The notes under the pieces: model-generated | Database searches by the model: none | The model's input: only the letters and a program-made list of their open reading frames with translations | Told to the model about the DNA's origin: nothing | Assembly: GCA_043720395.1 (NCBI GenBank) | Contig: JAYSSR010000014.1 | Location: 62,001 to 126,000, forward strand | Length of the DNA: 64,000 nucleotides | From: JANOYY01 sp043720395 | Lineage (GTDB): Bacteria; Actinomycetota; Acidimicrobiia; Acidimicrobiales; JANYDT01 | Direction: 5' to 3' | Position numbers and translations under genes: made by a program | Shown here: positions 8,156-17,581 of the stretch, in pieces | How the letters are laid out: every line of letters begins with the position of its first letter | How positions within the stretch are numbered: position 1 is the stretch's first letter

Positions 8156-8781
8156 GTGGCAGCCGTGAGTGACTCGTGCAGCGTCGCAACGTGGTCGATC
8201 GCCTCATCGAGTGTCAACGATTTCGACGGCCACGCTTCTTCGGCCACGATCCGGGTCGCCGTCGCGAATCTCGACGGGTCCGACTTGGCATAGTGGGCAG
8301 CGGTGTGACCATCACGGTTGAACAGCAGCAACACTGCCATTGGCAGAATCGACGCGAAATCCGCCTCCCTGCCCGTCATTGGACCACGCATCTCGGGGTA
8401 ACGGCGGGAGGCGTGTGCATTGATCGATGGCAGTGCGTCGAGGCCGTCGCACAGCGTGTCGGCCGCGAGGTATTCGACGGTTCCGACGTGCGTCATGGTC
8501 GCAGCGGCTCGACAGAGCAGGCACGGTTCGAGCGTCGTGAAGAGTGTGTGCCCGGTGTAGTCACCAAGGGGCAGCTGCGCCAGCACGTCTATCTCTGCAT
8601 GCGCGAGGCCGGTGGCTCGCATTCGGCCGTCCGGTGCCGACCCTTCGCCCATGCGGTTTCGGCCCACCGCCACGACGCTCCCCGATGGGTCGGCAAGCGC
8701 GGCTCCGACCGGAAACGACCCGGCCCGGAACGCCTCCCAAGCCTGCTCAAGTGCGATTCTCATTGGTTCCGGCAGCGACAT
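8152..8781 (-). CDS. CMP/dCMP-type zinc deaminase
   Basis: A 209-residue cytidine/deoxycytidylate-deaminase-fold protein. The zinc site is visible as HAE (His61, with the proton-shuttling Glu63) and PCLLC (Cys87 and Cys90). The N-terminal GSFPVGAALADPSGSVVAVGRN matches guanine/tRNA-adenosine deaminase relatives. The C-terminal 90 residues are an extra extension not typical of the shortest members. It hydrolytically deaminates a base or nucleoside; the substrate cannot be read from the sequence. It has a clear promoter (TTGACA-17-TATATA) and a Shine-Dalgarno TAGGAG 6 nt before the ATG. It overlaps the downstream GGDEF gene by 4 bp. Confidence 0.8.
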   Translation of the reverse strand: MSLPEPMRIALEQAWEAFRAGSFPVGAALADPSGSVVAVGRNRMGEGSAPDGRMRATGLAHAEIDVLAQLPLGDYTGHTLFTTLEPCLLCRAAATMTHVGTVEYLAADTLCDGLDALPSINAHASRRYPEMRGPMTGREADFASILPMAVLLLFNRDGHTAAHYAKSDPSRFATATRIVAEEAWPSKSLTLDEAIDHVATLHESLTAAT

Positions 8782-8811
8782 GTATGACTCCTAACGTAGT
8801 CGCTCTATACA

Positions 8812-8840
8812 TATATATGTTAGAAGCATACCTATGTCAA
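8812..8840 (-). promoter_or_regulatory. Strong sigma-70-type promoter of the deaminase/GGDEF operon
   Basis: On the reverse strand, TTGACA (8840-8835) is followed after exactly 17 bp by TATATA (8817-8812). The region is locally AT-rich in a high-GC window. A Shine-Dalgarno TAGGAG (8793-8788) precedes the ATG at 8781. Confidence 0.75.
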
Positions 8841-8866
8841 GAGGCTACGTAGCTGAACCAAGCGAC

Positions 8867-8943
8867 GTCGCGGTACAACTGGCCCGTTCGCGGTGCATTC
8901 GGGCGCGCCGAACGTACCGCGAACGCACCGGATGTACCGCGAC
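8867..8943. repeat. Palindrome A2 (CGCGGTAC family)
   Basis: Two 36-nt arms separated by a 5-nt loop (GCGCG) pair with about 6 mismatches. Each arm holds two CGCGGT(A/G)C units. It lies between the 3' end of the macroglobulin gene and the promoter of the deaminase operon, both on the reverse strand. Confidence 0.85.
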
Positions 8944-9022
8944 GAAGAACGCCAGCACCAATGGCAGTTGGACGCTCCGCAGCGAGACTCGTGGTGGAGC
9001 GGTCGGCGCGGGAACGGGTGGG

Positions 9023-12000
9023 TTACGGCTTCGCCGGTGGGCGGATGGTTACGGAGGAGGCGCGGGTGCGGCCGAGGACCTCCGGGTGGTACATCTCCTC
9101 GACCTGGGCGGGCGGGGCGACGAACGAACCCGGCGCGGTTGCACGGGCCACGTAGGTGTACGTGAACGAGCCGGGGTCGAGGGCCGTTGCGAACAGCAGC
9201 ACCCGGTCGTCGCGGATCTCCGTGTGGTTGATCCCCGCAGCCCACGGGCTGGTATCCGTCGCCTCAGAGTCGGAAGCCCCCTCCGACGTGTTGCGGATAT
9301 TTTCCGCCGACGTGGTGGCGAGCTGCGCGTTCAGCGCTTCCAACCCGGCTGGGAGGAGGTCCTCCACGGCGACGTTGTTGCGGCGCTGCGCCGTCGTGAT
9401 CCGCAGCGTCACCTGCACCAGATCACCCGCGGTAAACGTCACGTTGTCGAGACCTGCGGTCACAGGTTTCACCGTCGTTGACGTTCCACGTCCAGCGGCC
9501 ACCGTTGTTGGCGTCGTCGATGGTGATGGCACCGAACCCGCACCGACCGAAGGTGGCACGTACTTCGTGTACTTCCGTTCCAGCGTGAACCCCTGATCGA
9601 TCGCCTTCAGCCGTGCAGGCGGAACCGCGTACCGCAGCCGCGCCGACCAATACACCGTGCCGTTCCCGCTTGCCGACGCCACAAAATCCCTACCGGCCGC
9701 AATCGTTCGTTCGATGCCGGTCGCCTTCGACTGCACGTCGAGCGAGCGTCCCGTGAAGTCGGAACTCAGTACATCGAGCGTGCCAAGTGCAATATGCGCG
9801 CGTACATCTGGGTTGCCGACCTCGGCCAGCGTGGCCACGTCGAGCAAGCCCGTCAATGCGACGCCGTTCTCGAGCGTGTTCTCCCATGCCCCGCCGGTGC
9901 GTGCGTCCACGAGCCATTTCGCGAGCTTCGCCACGAGCGGGTGCTTCGGATCGGTGCGTGTCATCAGCGAGAGCAACGATCCCGTGTTCACGACCGAGTT
10001 GGTCGGCCCACCGTCGAGGTAGGAGAGTCCGGGCCAGTTGTCGTAGGAGTAGCCGTCCTCAACGTAGGCACGCTCGTTCTCGATGCGGACGCTGGAAAGT
10101 ACGTCCGCATACATTGCGTTCGGACGCTCCCCCGTCTCACCGGCTTCGAGCATCGCCCGCAGCAGATTGACCCGCTCGGTGAACGGCAGCTCGAAGCGGA
10201 CGTCGTAGAGCGAGTCCACCAGGGCCGACTCCGGCTTGCCCGCACGGGCCAGCGCAAACGCGGCGAGCGAGCGCACGGGACCGAGGTCGAACTCGGAGTC
10301 ATAGCGCCACGACTCGTCGGGATTGTCGTTCACCACCTTGCCGACGGAACCCTGCAACGCCTTCGTAAGTGCGCGTATCATTCCCGCAGGAACCGGCAGC
10401 TTCGCAACCTTTGCGTCGCCGAGCAGCACGAGCGTGCGGGCCGTGAGAAACGGGTCCGCGACATCGGTGCCAGGCCAGTATGAGAGGCCACCGCTCGACG
10501 TGGAGAATTGGCGCAGCGCACGGATCTCGGTCACGAGGACCCTGTCGATCCGCGTCTTCGACAGCTCCGGCAGCACGAACGAGCGGTCGAGCTTCGACAG
10601 CTCCAACAGGATGCGGATACGCGACGTCCGCTGCTCAAGGCAACCGAAGGGGTATTCGACGAGCGCGGCGATCGAGTTCTGCAAACCGGCCAGCGCCGAC
10701 GTCGACGCGGCCACCTCTAGCCCCCCGATTCCCGGCAAGGCATCCGGTGGCGTGAAGATCCGCTCGGTCGGTGCCGACGCCGTCTTTCCACCCGACACCG
10801 TGACCGTGCCACTGGTGGCGACAACTGCGAGACGCTGCGTCAGTGTCGTGGGGAACGACACGGAGACAGCGTCACGGGCAGCGGGAGTTCCGGTCGCGCC
10901 CGCCGAACCTGAGAATACGACCTTTGCCTGCCCCGCCTTGGCCGCGGTGAACGTGAACCGCACCTCCACCGGCTTGTCCCCCACCGACGGCACTGTGACC
11001 GTCTGCGGTGCGACCGAACCAAGTGCTGCAGAGCCGGAATCGGGCGTAGCCACAACCGTGACCGGGCCCGTCGTGCCGGTGCGATTGAACACCACGACGC
11101 CGGCCTCGAACTTGTCGCCGACGTTTGAGAAGCGCGGCACGGCGGGCTGCAGCATGAACGGCTTGCGGACCTCGACGGCACCCGTTGTCGAACCGAACCG
11201 ATCGGCCCCCGACGTCGCAACGGCGAGGATCCGATACGCGGTCAACGACTCCGGCAGCTTCACGGGGACGCTTGCCTTGCCATCCGCGCCGATCTTCACC
11301 GCGCCCGACCACACGGCCAGCGTCCGAAAATCCGTGCGGATCACATCGGTACTCGCAGAGTCGCCGCCTCCGCCACCGGGGGACGGCGAGCCGACCGACT
11401 CGTCGCCCTTCTCGTCGCTCTCGATCACGGCAAGTCGCATACGGCTGTCCGACGTGACGACCTCGTTCGAGCGTGCGCGGTAGAGCTCAGCAAGGAGGTC
11501 CGGCGTGGTGTAACCGGTGAGACGCAGAATGCCCTCGTCCACCGCCCACAGCGTGACCTCCGATGCAGCGGGTGCCTTCCCGGCGGCGTCGGCGACGCTG
11601 ATGTCGACCGTCGTGTCCGCGCCCGGCAGGTACGACTTCGATGAGGTCGCGACCTTGACCTCGAGCGAGCGGTCAACCGGCGGCACCGACAGTTCGACGA
11701 TGGCGGACAGCAGCTGCGGGTTCGCCTGGTTCAGCTCCGCACCGGTATCCGGAGCACCGGTCGTGGACGTGCCACCGCCCGACCCGACCGTTCGCGCCCG
11801 CGCCGGTGGTGCAAACAGCGTCACCGTCGCGAACTCGTTCGGCCTCGCGTTCTCGTCGATCGGCACGTCAATAGCACTCGCCGACGAGGTGACCGAGAAG
11901 CGCTTCGCGAGCAGTACCCCTCCGCGCTCGATGGTGAGGATTCCCTCCGCCTTCTCCCATGGTGAGCGGATGAGAACGTGAGCTGTGTCACCCACCCGGT

Positions 12001-15000
12001 AGGACGCGCGATCGGCCTCAATGGTGAGCGTCGGCTGATCCTCGTAGCTGGCCCAGGCGACGTAGCCGGGCCCTACGGCGTAGGTCGTCAGGCCGCTCTC
12101 GATGGCGTTGCCCAGCTCGTCGGTGCCGTACACGCGCAGTTCGTACATGCCCGCGGCGGGCGGCGTGACCGAGACCTCAACCGGCTTGACGTCCGTGATG
12201 ATCTGCTTCGTGTCAACGGTGTTGACGCGGTAGCTGCCGACCGTCGATGTCGTGCCGTCATCGTTCTGACGGGTGGCCAGCGTCCACTCCCAGCGCACCA
12301 GTTCGACCGTCGCCTTCTTGCCGACGAAACGTTTCGCGTCGGGCGTCACCGAGACGATCTGCGCACGTAGTGGTTTGCCCGCCTGCGGAAACGCCCCGAC
12401 CGTCTTTACGCCGTAGTAGTACGTGCCGGGATGCACGAGCACCGACTTGCGGTCGGCGAACGTCTGACGGCTGATGTCCGCCACATCGGACTCCACGACC
12501 ACGTTGTAGGCCTCATGACGCGTCGCGACGGGAGGGATCGCGTGGCCGATCGTGAGGTGTCCAACATCGTTGAGCGGGTCCTCAAGGCGCGCGAGCGCGT
12601 CCATATTGAAGGCACGCGGTCCGCAGTCGATGACGCTCGAGTCGAGACACGGAAACGTGAACGAGTAGTCAGCAAGGTCCTTGTCGCCGCTGCCGATCGA
12701 GGTGTAGGTGGAGTCCGGACGCAGGACCGTGACCTGTTGCGCACCGGCCATCGGTGCCCCGAACAGATACCGAGCGTCGACATCGGCGTTGAGGACCTGC
12801 CCGCTGACGATCTCCGCCTTCTTGACCGTCACATCGACCACGAAGTCGGGCTTGCGGTACGACGTCACAAGGAACGACGCAGAGACGCCCGGAGCGGACA
12901 CGTAGTACTGACCCTGTGCACCACCCAACGGCACCTTGATCGTCGTATCGAACGCTCCCGTGTCGCTCACTTTCACCATCGTTTTCACGATCGTGAGGTC
13001 CTGCGGATCGGTGACCCGCAGTTCGACCTCCTTCAGATCCTTCGGGACACTCAGACCCGTCGCCGTCTCCGTGCGCAGCACACCCTTCAGGTGCGCCGTT
13101 TCGCCGAGTTTGTAGACGCCACGGTCGAGGAACATCGAACCGTTGCGACGCTCCCCGGGCTTGACGTCCCAGCCGGGCACGGTCGACTCGGAACTGGCCG
13201 ATGGGCCCTCCTCGTACTCGCTGAACGACTCGTCGCCCCAGTCACGCCACCGCGACTGGGCGTAGGCAAGATCGCCCTTCGTCTCGACGATCGCAATCAC
13301 CTCACACGTGGTGCATGTCTTTGCAGAGGGGGCGTCCGACAACACGAACCCGCTTGCATCGGTCGTCCCGCTGAAGAGTGGCTTCGACCCCTTCGCCGTG
13401 AACAGCTTCACCTTCGCTCCGCCGACCGCCTTCGACGTTGCGAGCGAGGTCACCGACACGTGGACGTTCACCGGCGAGACCTTCAACGTCACGCCGAGAT
13501 CGGTGCGCTGCACCAGGACGCTGCTCCAGCCGAACCCATCGGGGCCGGTTCCCGACTTCTTTGCCTCGGCCCGCAACGTCTTCTCCGCCTTGTCGTCGGC
13601 CGTGGTCCACGGGCGACCGTCCTCGTTGTAGCGGCTGCCTGCCCGGTATGTCGCGGCGCGGACACCGACCAGCGTCACACCCTTCGCACCCTTCTTGCCT
13701 ACCGGGAGCGACTGCGCCTTCGGCTCATCGATCGGTGTCGAGATCTTCACCCGCGAGGACTTCTCGGCGTCCAAATTCAACGGCGTTGACTTGGGGTACG
13801 CCGCGTAGCTGCGGACAACGTCCACGAGTTCGTTCGCCGAAAGCGTCCGCTCGACCTTGTCGATCTCGGTGACGTTGGTGCTCCGGAGCCGGATGCCGCT
13901 CGCCGACGGAACCATGACGCGTTCGCCCGAACCGATCACCGCAAAGCCGCCGGAGCGACCGAAGCCGACGGTGGTGATCGAGCGATAGCCGAGCGTCCGG
14001 GCGTGGGAGTCCGCCAGATTCGGATCGAGCGTGATGCGGTAGGTGCGACCCGGTTCCGACGTTGCCCAGTCGAAGGCAAGGGGACTGCGGTATTTATAGA
14101 GCGAGGAGTCGTCGGTGGTCTGCACCTCGCCGGCCGTCACGCCCGCGGGGAGCCGAAAGGTCTGGATCTTGCCGGCCTTCCCGCCAGTCACATCCTGGAT
14201 GCTGATGCGGTCGATCGCGCCGTTGATGGTCGGATCGAGACCGACCACCTCCACGCCGACGTCGTTCGACGGGCTGCACGCCACGTGGCAGCCAGTGGTG
14301 ACAACGACCGGCGTGCGGAACGTGGGGATACGCCCGCTCGTGCGCTTGCGTCCGGGCAAGGGCCCTTCGAGGCTCCGGATACCAGCCTTGAACTCGACGC
14401 GGCCGACCGCGTCCACGGGAATGGCACCCTGTATCGCTAGCAGGTAGCACTGCCGTTGCTCGCCGGGCGCACACTGCCGCGTGCCCTTGCTCACCACGGC
14501 GAACGTGTTGACCGGATTGGGCCTTGCGCCGACAGCGTCGAGATAGGCGTTGAGCTTCGCAAGACCAGTCTTGTCCGCCTTCGCGATCAACGCGAGGTCG
14601 TCGCCGGTCGGCCGGTACCGGCTCGCCTTCACTGCTACTGGCCTATACACAACCGACGTTGCTGCGGCAAGGCTCTTGTCATCGACCGGCTGATCGCAGT
14701 CGATCATGAGCGTCTGACCGACGTCGTCGATCGCGCCGAGCGATTGACACAGCACGGTGGGGGTGGAAAACGTCGTGGTGAACGGCACGGCCAGCGTGGT
14801 GGCGTCGAGCGCCTTCAACGCGCTCACCGTCGCGCTGTACTTCGTGGAATTGGCGAGCTTGCCGGTCGGGGTGAACACCAGCATCCGCGTCGACGCCCAC
14901 CGGAACTCGCCGCTCAGTGGCGGGTCGATCTTCACGAACGTCGAGGGACTTGGGCCACGATCCTCGCTCGTGAGTTCGACCACGGGGCGGTCGAAGAGCC

Positions 15001-15274
15001 ATCGCAGCTCCGTGGACTCGCCGAGCGCCTTCAGCACACCCGTTGGTGCAGCGAAGGCGACGCTCAGCGTCGGCGAAGGCTTCGGGGACGCGAGTTTACC
15101 GTAGGACGCTGGGCGCCGGGTCGTGGTGGTCAGCTTGGCGGTCGTGTCCGTTGCCGCCGTCGCCCGGGCAGGGGTCACGCTCGGGAGGACGCTTGCCGCC
15201 GCCAACCCGACCGCAGCGACGGACAGCAGCCCGCGGCTCCTGGCGTGTCGTCCAGCCTTCGCAACTGCTTTCAC
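9023..15274 (-). CDS. Bacterial alpha-2-macroglobulin with thioester, secreted
   Basis: A 2083-residue extracytoplasmic protease-trap protein. The GTG at 15274 is preceded by GAGGAGG and begins a signal peptide (VKAVAKAGRHARSRGLLSV then a hydrophobic AAVGLAAASVL and an ARA cleavage site); there is no lipobox Cys. The thioester motif YPFGCLEQ is intact, with Cys1545. The N-terminal part contains MG-type beta domains, a MG2-like segment around GVYKLGETAHLKGVLR, and a putative bait region rich in Gly/Ser/Asp. The LTAYRILAVA block near the middle belongs to the A2M core. The C-terminal half is the alpha-helical thioester domain (TED) and the receptor-binding-like domain. Known homologues (YfhM/MagD) trap attacking proteases and usually neighbour pbpC; no PBP1C gene is here. 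At 2083 residues it is longer than E. coli YfhM (about 1650). Confidence 0.9.
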   Translation of the reverse strand: MKAVAKAGRHARSRGLLSVAAVGLAAASVLPSVTPARATAATDTTAKLTTTTRRPASYGKLASPKPSPTLSVAFAAPTGVLKALGESTELRWLFDRPVVELTSEDRGPSPSTFVKIDPPLSGEFRWASTRMLVFTPTGKLANSTKYSATVSALKALDATTLAVPFTTTFSTPTVLCQSLGAIDDVGQTLMIDCDQPVDDKSLAAATSVVYRPVAVKASRYRPTGDDLALIAKADKTGLAKLNAYLDAVGARPNPVNTFAVVSKGTRQCAPGEQRQCYLLAIQGAIPVDAVGRVEFKAGIRSLEGPLPGRKRTSGRIPTFRTPVVVTTGCHVACSPSNDVGVEVVGLDPTINGAIDRISIQDVTGGKAGKIQTFRLPAGVTAGEVQTTDDSSLYKYRSPLAFDWATSEPGRTYRITLDPNLADSHARTLGYRSITTVGFGRSGGFAVIGSGERVMVPSASGIRLRSTNVTEIDKVERTLSANELVDVVRSYAAYPKSTPLNLDAEKSSRVKISTPIDEPKAQSLPVGKKGAKGVTLVGVRAATYRAGSRYNEDGRPWTTADDKAEKTLRAEAKKSGTGPDGFGWSSVLVQRTDLGVTLKVSPVNVHVSVTSLATSKAVGGAKVKLFTAKGSKPLFSGTTDASGFVLSDAPSAKTCTTCEVIAIVETKGDLAYAQSRWRDWGDESFSEYEEGPSASSESTVPGWDVKPGERRNGSMFLDRGVYKLGETAHLKGVLRTETATGLSVPKDLKEVELRVTDPQDLTIVKTMVKVSDTGAFDTTIKVPLGGAQGQYYVSAPGVSASFLVTSYRKPDFVVDVTVKKAEIVSGQVLNADVDARYLFGAPMAGAQQVTVLRPDSTYTSIGSGDKDLADYSFTFPCLDSSVIDCGPRAFNMDALARLEDPLNDVGHLTIGHAIPPVATRHEAYNVVVESDVADISRQTFADRKSVLVHPGTYYYGVKTVGAFPQAGKPLRAQIVSVTPDAKRFVGKKATVELVRWEWTLATRQNDDGTTSTVGSYRVNTVDTKQIITDVKPVEVSVTPPAAGMYELRVYGTDELGNAIESGLTTYAVGPGYVAWASYEDQPTLTIEADRASYRVGDTAHVLIRSPWEKAEGILTIERGGVLLAKRFSVTSSASAIDVPIDENARPNEFATVTLFAPPARARTVGSGGGTSTTGAPDTGAELNQANPQLLSAIVELSVPPVDRSLEVKVATSSKSYLPGADTTVDISVADAAGKAPAASEVTLWAVDEGILRLTGYTTPDLLAELYRARSNEVVTSDSRMRLAVIESDEKGDESVGSPSPGGGGGDSASTDVIRTDFRTLAVWSGAVKIGADGKASVPVKLPESLTAYRILAVATSGADRFGSTTGAVEVRKPFMLQPAVPRFSNVGDKFEAGVVVFNRTGTTGPVTVVATPDSGSAALGSVAPQTVTVPSVGDKPVEVRFTFTAAKAGQAKVVFSGSAGATGTPAARDAVSVSFPTTLTQRLAVVATSGTVTVSGGKTASAPTERIFTPPDALPGIGGLEVAASTSALAGLQNSIAALVEYPFGCLEQRTSRIRILLELSKLDRSFVLPELSKTRIDRVLVTEIRALRQFSTSSGGLSYWPGTDVADPFLTARTLVLLGDAKVAKLPVPAGMIRALTKALQGSVGKVVNDNPDESWRYDSEFDLGPVRSLAAFALARAGKPESALVDSLYDVRFELPFTERVNLLRAMLEAGETGERPNAMYADVLSSVRIENERAYVEDGYSYDNWPGLSYLDGGPTNSVVNTGSLLSLMTRTDPKHPLVAKLAKWLVDARTGGAWENTLENGVALTGLLDVATLAEVGNPDVRAHIALGTLDVLSSDFTGRSLDVQSKATGIERTIAAGRDFVASASGNGTVYWSARLRYAVPPARLKAIDQGFTLERKYTKYVPPSVGAGSVPSPSTTPTTVAAGRGTSTTVKPVTAGLDNVTFTAGDLVQVTLRITTAQRRNNVAVEDLLPAGLEALNAQLATTSAENIRNTSEGASDSEATDTSPWAAGINHTEIRDDRVLLFATALDPGSFTYTYVARATAPGSFVAPPAQVEEMYHPEVLGRTRASSVTIRPPAKP

Positions 15275-15470
15275 AATGCCTCCTCGAGTTCCGTCGTCCG
15301 TACGATCATCCCATCGGCATCCCCGCGCCGGAGGGTTACCCCCGTGAACACGGGACGCTTGCCGCCCCGGCGAGGTGATCGACGCACTATTGGACGTGCC
15401 GAGTCGCCTCGCTGGTTCCAGCACTTCGACCTGGCCCTCCAGACGAAGTCACACCGCTATCGTGGCCACC

Positions 15471-16730
15471 GTGGACAACCAACGCCGACCGGCACGCATC
15501 CATAGCGTAAGCATGAGCTGCATTCGCGGGTTTGAGAACGTTGAAATGCTACTTCCGGACCGTGTGGCGGTCCTCATAGGTAAGAACGGAACGAACAAGA
15601 CGACCTTCCTCCGGACGCTTGCCATGTCGCTCGCCGGACCGGCGGATGGTCAGGCCCTTCTCTCCTTGCCGGTCGGTCCGTTTCTGCGGTCGGGGGAATC
15701 GGCCGGTGACGTAGCGCTTCGGCTTAGCGGCGAAGGCAGGATCGACCTGCGGCTCAGCCATGGCACGACGGTGTTCCTGGACCCCACGGGCAAAGGTCAT
15801 TCTCGCACCGAGCAATCTGAGCGTATCGAGATGCTCGCCGCCGATCCGCTTATCCTCAGCACAGCGTTCGTCGCTGGATACGGGATCGGTCGCGGCATGA
15901 TCGGGTCCGACAGCGGTCGTGGCTACCGCGTTCTCGACTCGGTTCTTTCGTTGTTCGACTACCGCCAAGAACTGATCGATCCCGAACTCACCCTTCGACG
16001 CCTTCGTGACCACCTGGGCTCCGACAAGTACGAACAGTCGCTCATCGGTATCCGTCGAGTTCTTGGGCTCACTGCCGACGACGAAGTCGTCCTTGCCAAG
16101 GGCGGCGGGGTGGCGTTGCGTGGTCCGTCGGTTGGCAATACCGAGATCCCGCTGGCAGCGTGGGCCGATGGCTACCGACTCACGTTCACGTGGTTACTCG
16201 ACCTCTTCGCACGAGCGATTCAAGCCGATGCGATAAACGAGAAGGGGAACGTCGAAGGCATCGTGTTGGTCGACGAAATCGACCAGCACCTCCACCCGTC
16301 CCTTCAGGGCACGGTGGTCCGGGACCTCTCGACGTTGCTGCCGGACGCGCAGCTCATCATGACTACCCACAGTCCGCTTGTTGCGCTCGGAGCCACGCCC
16401 GACCAGCTGATCGTGCTCCAACGCCGCGAAAACCGGATCGAGGTCGAGCCCAACATTCCCGACTATCGGACTTGGACCGTTCAGGACATGCTCGGCGACG
16501 ATCGACTTTTTGACACGCCCGTCTATGCCCCGGCGTTCGAGCAGACGCGTCTCGAATACCAGTCGCTCGTGGCGGCCGGCCGGGACGGACGTTCAGCGTC
16601 GGATTCCGACCGACTGCGAACGATCGCCAGTGATATTCAGGGTTCCGAGCTTCCGCCATCGCTGGCCGCCCGGCTTGCGGAGGCCGACGAGGAGATGGCG
16701 AGAAGGATCGCCGCCGCTCAGTCACGATGA
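15471..16730 (+). CDS. AAA ATPase, Septu PtuA-like
   Basis: A 419-residue SMC/OLD-type ATPase (AAA_21-like). The N-terminal strand RIHSVSMSCIRGFENVEMLL leads into Walker A. Walker A is GKNGTNKT (37-44), with Asn where the invariant last Gly of GxxxxGKT is expected. Walker B is IVLVDEIDQHLHP (about residue 265-277), followed by the switch MTTHSPLVAL (His300). WADGYRLTFTWLLDL occupies the place of the ABC signature. The GTG at 15471 was preferred over the ATG at 15513 because the first beta strand is needed. The HNH nuclease gene overlaps by 4 bp. This ATPase-HNH order is that of Septu anti-phage systems (PtuA-PtuB); the assignment rests on motif and synteny. Confidence 0.75.
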   Translation: MDNQRRPARIHSVSMSCIRGFENVEMLLPDRVAVLIGKNGTNKTTFLRTLAMSLAGPADGQALLSLPVGPFLRSGESAGDVALRLSGEGRIDLRLSHGTTVFLDPTGKGHSRTEQSERIEMLAADPLILSTAFVAGYGIGRGMIGSDSGRGYRVLDSVLSLFDYRQELIDPELTLRRLRDHLGSDKYEQSLIGIRRVLGLTADDEVVLAKGGGVALRGPSVGNTEIPLAAWADGYRLTFTWLLDLFARAIQADAINEKGNVEGIVLVDEIDQHLHPSLQGTVVRDLSTLLPDAQLIMTTHSPLVALGATPDQLIVLQRRENRIEVEPNIPDYRTWTVQDMLGDDRLFDTPVYAPAFEQTRLEYQSLVAAGRDGRSASDSDRLRTIASDIQGSELPPSLAARLAEADEEMARRIAAAQSR

Positions 16731-17491
16731 TCCGGGTCGAACGGATCCGAAACGACGAGAATGGGAACCCGATCAGGCCGAACGAGGCCTGGTTCGAGTC
16801 AGCGCGACTTCGCACCGAGATCGCCAAGAGCGAAGGCACAGGCCACGACGCCGAAAGCGCGATCTATCACCACAATCAAGTGCACGCCGCGCTGGAAGAA
16901 CTGTTCTACCGCAAGTGCGCCTATTGCGAAGCGTGGCCGACCAGCAGCAGCGACTGGGATGTCGAGCATTTCCGACCAAAAGGCCACTATTACTGGCTCT
17001 CATACCACTGGCCGAATCTCTATCTGTCGTGCCAGCACTGCAATCAGTCCCGTCGAGATCGCCCGACGTGGGACGACTCGACCGTCGGTGCGAGCGCAGG
17101 AAAGCTCGACCAATTCCCTCTCGTCGAGAACAGTCCTCGGTCAATGGGACCCGACGATGACATCGACCACGAAGAGCGCATGCTCATCGACCCGTGTACC
17201 GACGATCCCGAGGAACACGTCACCTTTGACAACACAGGCATGGCCCTTGCCAGAGTCGGCAGCACGATGGGACAAACGTCGATCGAAGTTTTCAACCTTC
17301 AACGGCGACGGCTCGTCGACGACCGAGCCGTCATCGTCGGAGCTCACCTCAAAAACGTTCGCCTCCTGGCCCAACACAAGTCCATCGAGGAGGCTGTTCG
17401 GGACCTGGTTGACGTGTACGGCGGCGACCACTTGCCATTCGCTGGTGTAGCCCGTGCGATCGCGCGTGACCCCGCGAGCTTTGGGTTGTGA
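16727..17491 (+). CDS. HNH endonuclease, Septu PtuB-like
   Basis: A 254-residue protein with a zinc-bound HNH nuclease core. CAYC (Cys64, Cys67) and CQHC (Cys102, Cys105) provide the structural zinc. DVEHFRPKG contains the catalytic His81, and WPNL holds Asn97. EHFRPKGHYYWLSYHWPNL is the typical PtuB/retron-HNH sequence block. It would cut nucleic acid when the PtuA ATPase complex is triggered by phage infection. The ATG overlaps the PtuA stop (ATGA), so the two proteins are made together. The C-terminal 110 residues are helical and less conserved. The locus is only these two genes, flanked by unrelated housekeeping genes, as expected of a mobile two-gene defence cassette. Confidence 0.75.
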   Translation: MIRVERIRNDENGNPIRPNEAWFESARLRTEIAKSEGTGHDAESAIYHHNQVHAALEELFYRKCAYCEAWPTSSSDWDVEHFRPKGHYYWLSYHWPNLYLSCQHCNQSRRDRPTWDDSTVGASAGKLDQFPLVENSPRSMGPDDDIDHEERMLIDPCTDDPEEHVTFDNTGMALARVGSTMGQTSIEVFNLQRRRLVDDRAVIVGAHLKNVRLLAQHKSIEEAVRDLVDVYGGDHLPFAGVARAIARDPASFGL

Positions 17492-17529
17492 CTCGGACTC
17501 GGACTCCCAACCGCTGTCAGGACGGTCTG

Positions 17530-17543
17530 AGGACCAAGGTCCC
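17530..17543. promoter_or_regulatory. DevR(DosR)-box-like palindrome upstream of the response regulator
   Basis: AGGACCAAGGTCCC matches 11 of 14 positions of the mycobacterial DosR core GGGACTWWAGTCCC and is itself palindromic. It lies 39 bp before the ATG of the response regulator, suggesting autoregulation. Two more such sites are at 20478 and 24302. Confidence 0.45.
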
Positions 17544-17581
17544 TAGGCGACACGTGCCCGGACGTGCTCGACTGCGTCGTG

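Noticed and set aside
12431..13789. Forward open frame of 452 codons inside the macroglobulin gene
   Set aside because: Long antisense frames are common at this GC content; the peptide is Arg/His-rich without motifs. The same holds for 10323-11483 and 14456-15505.
14940..14960. DevR-box-like GGGACTTGGGCC in the macroglobulin gene
   Set aside because: Inside coding sequence and the second half-site is poor; it illustrates the background rate of partial matches.
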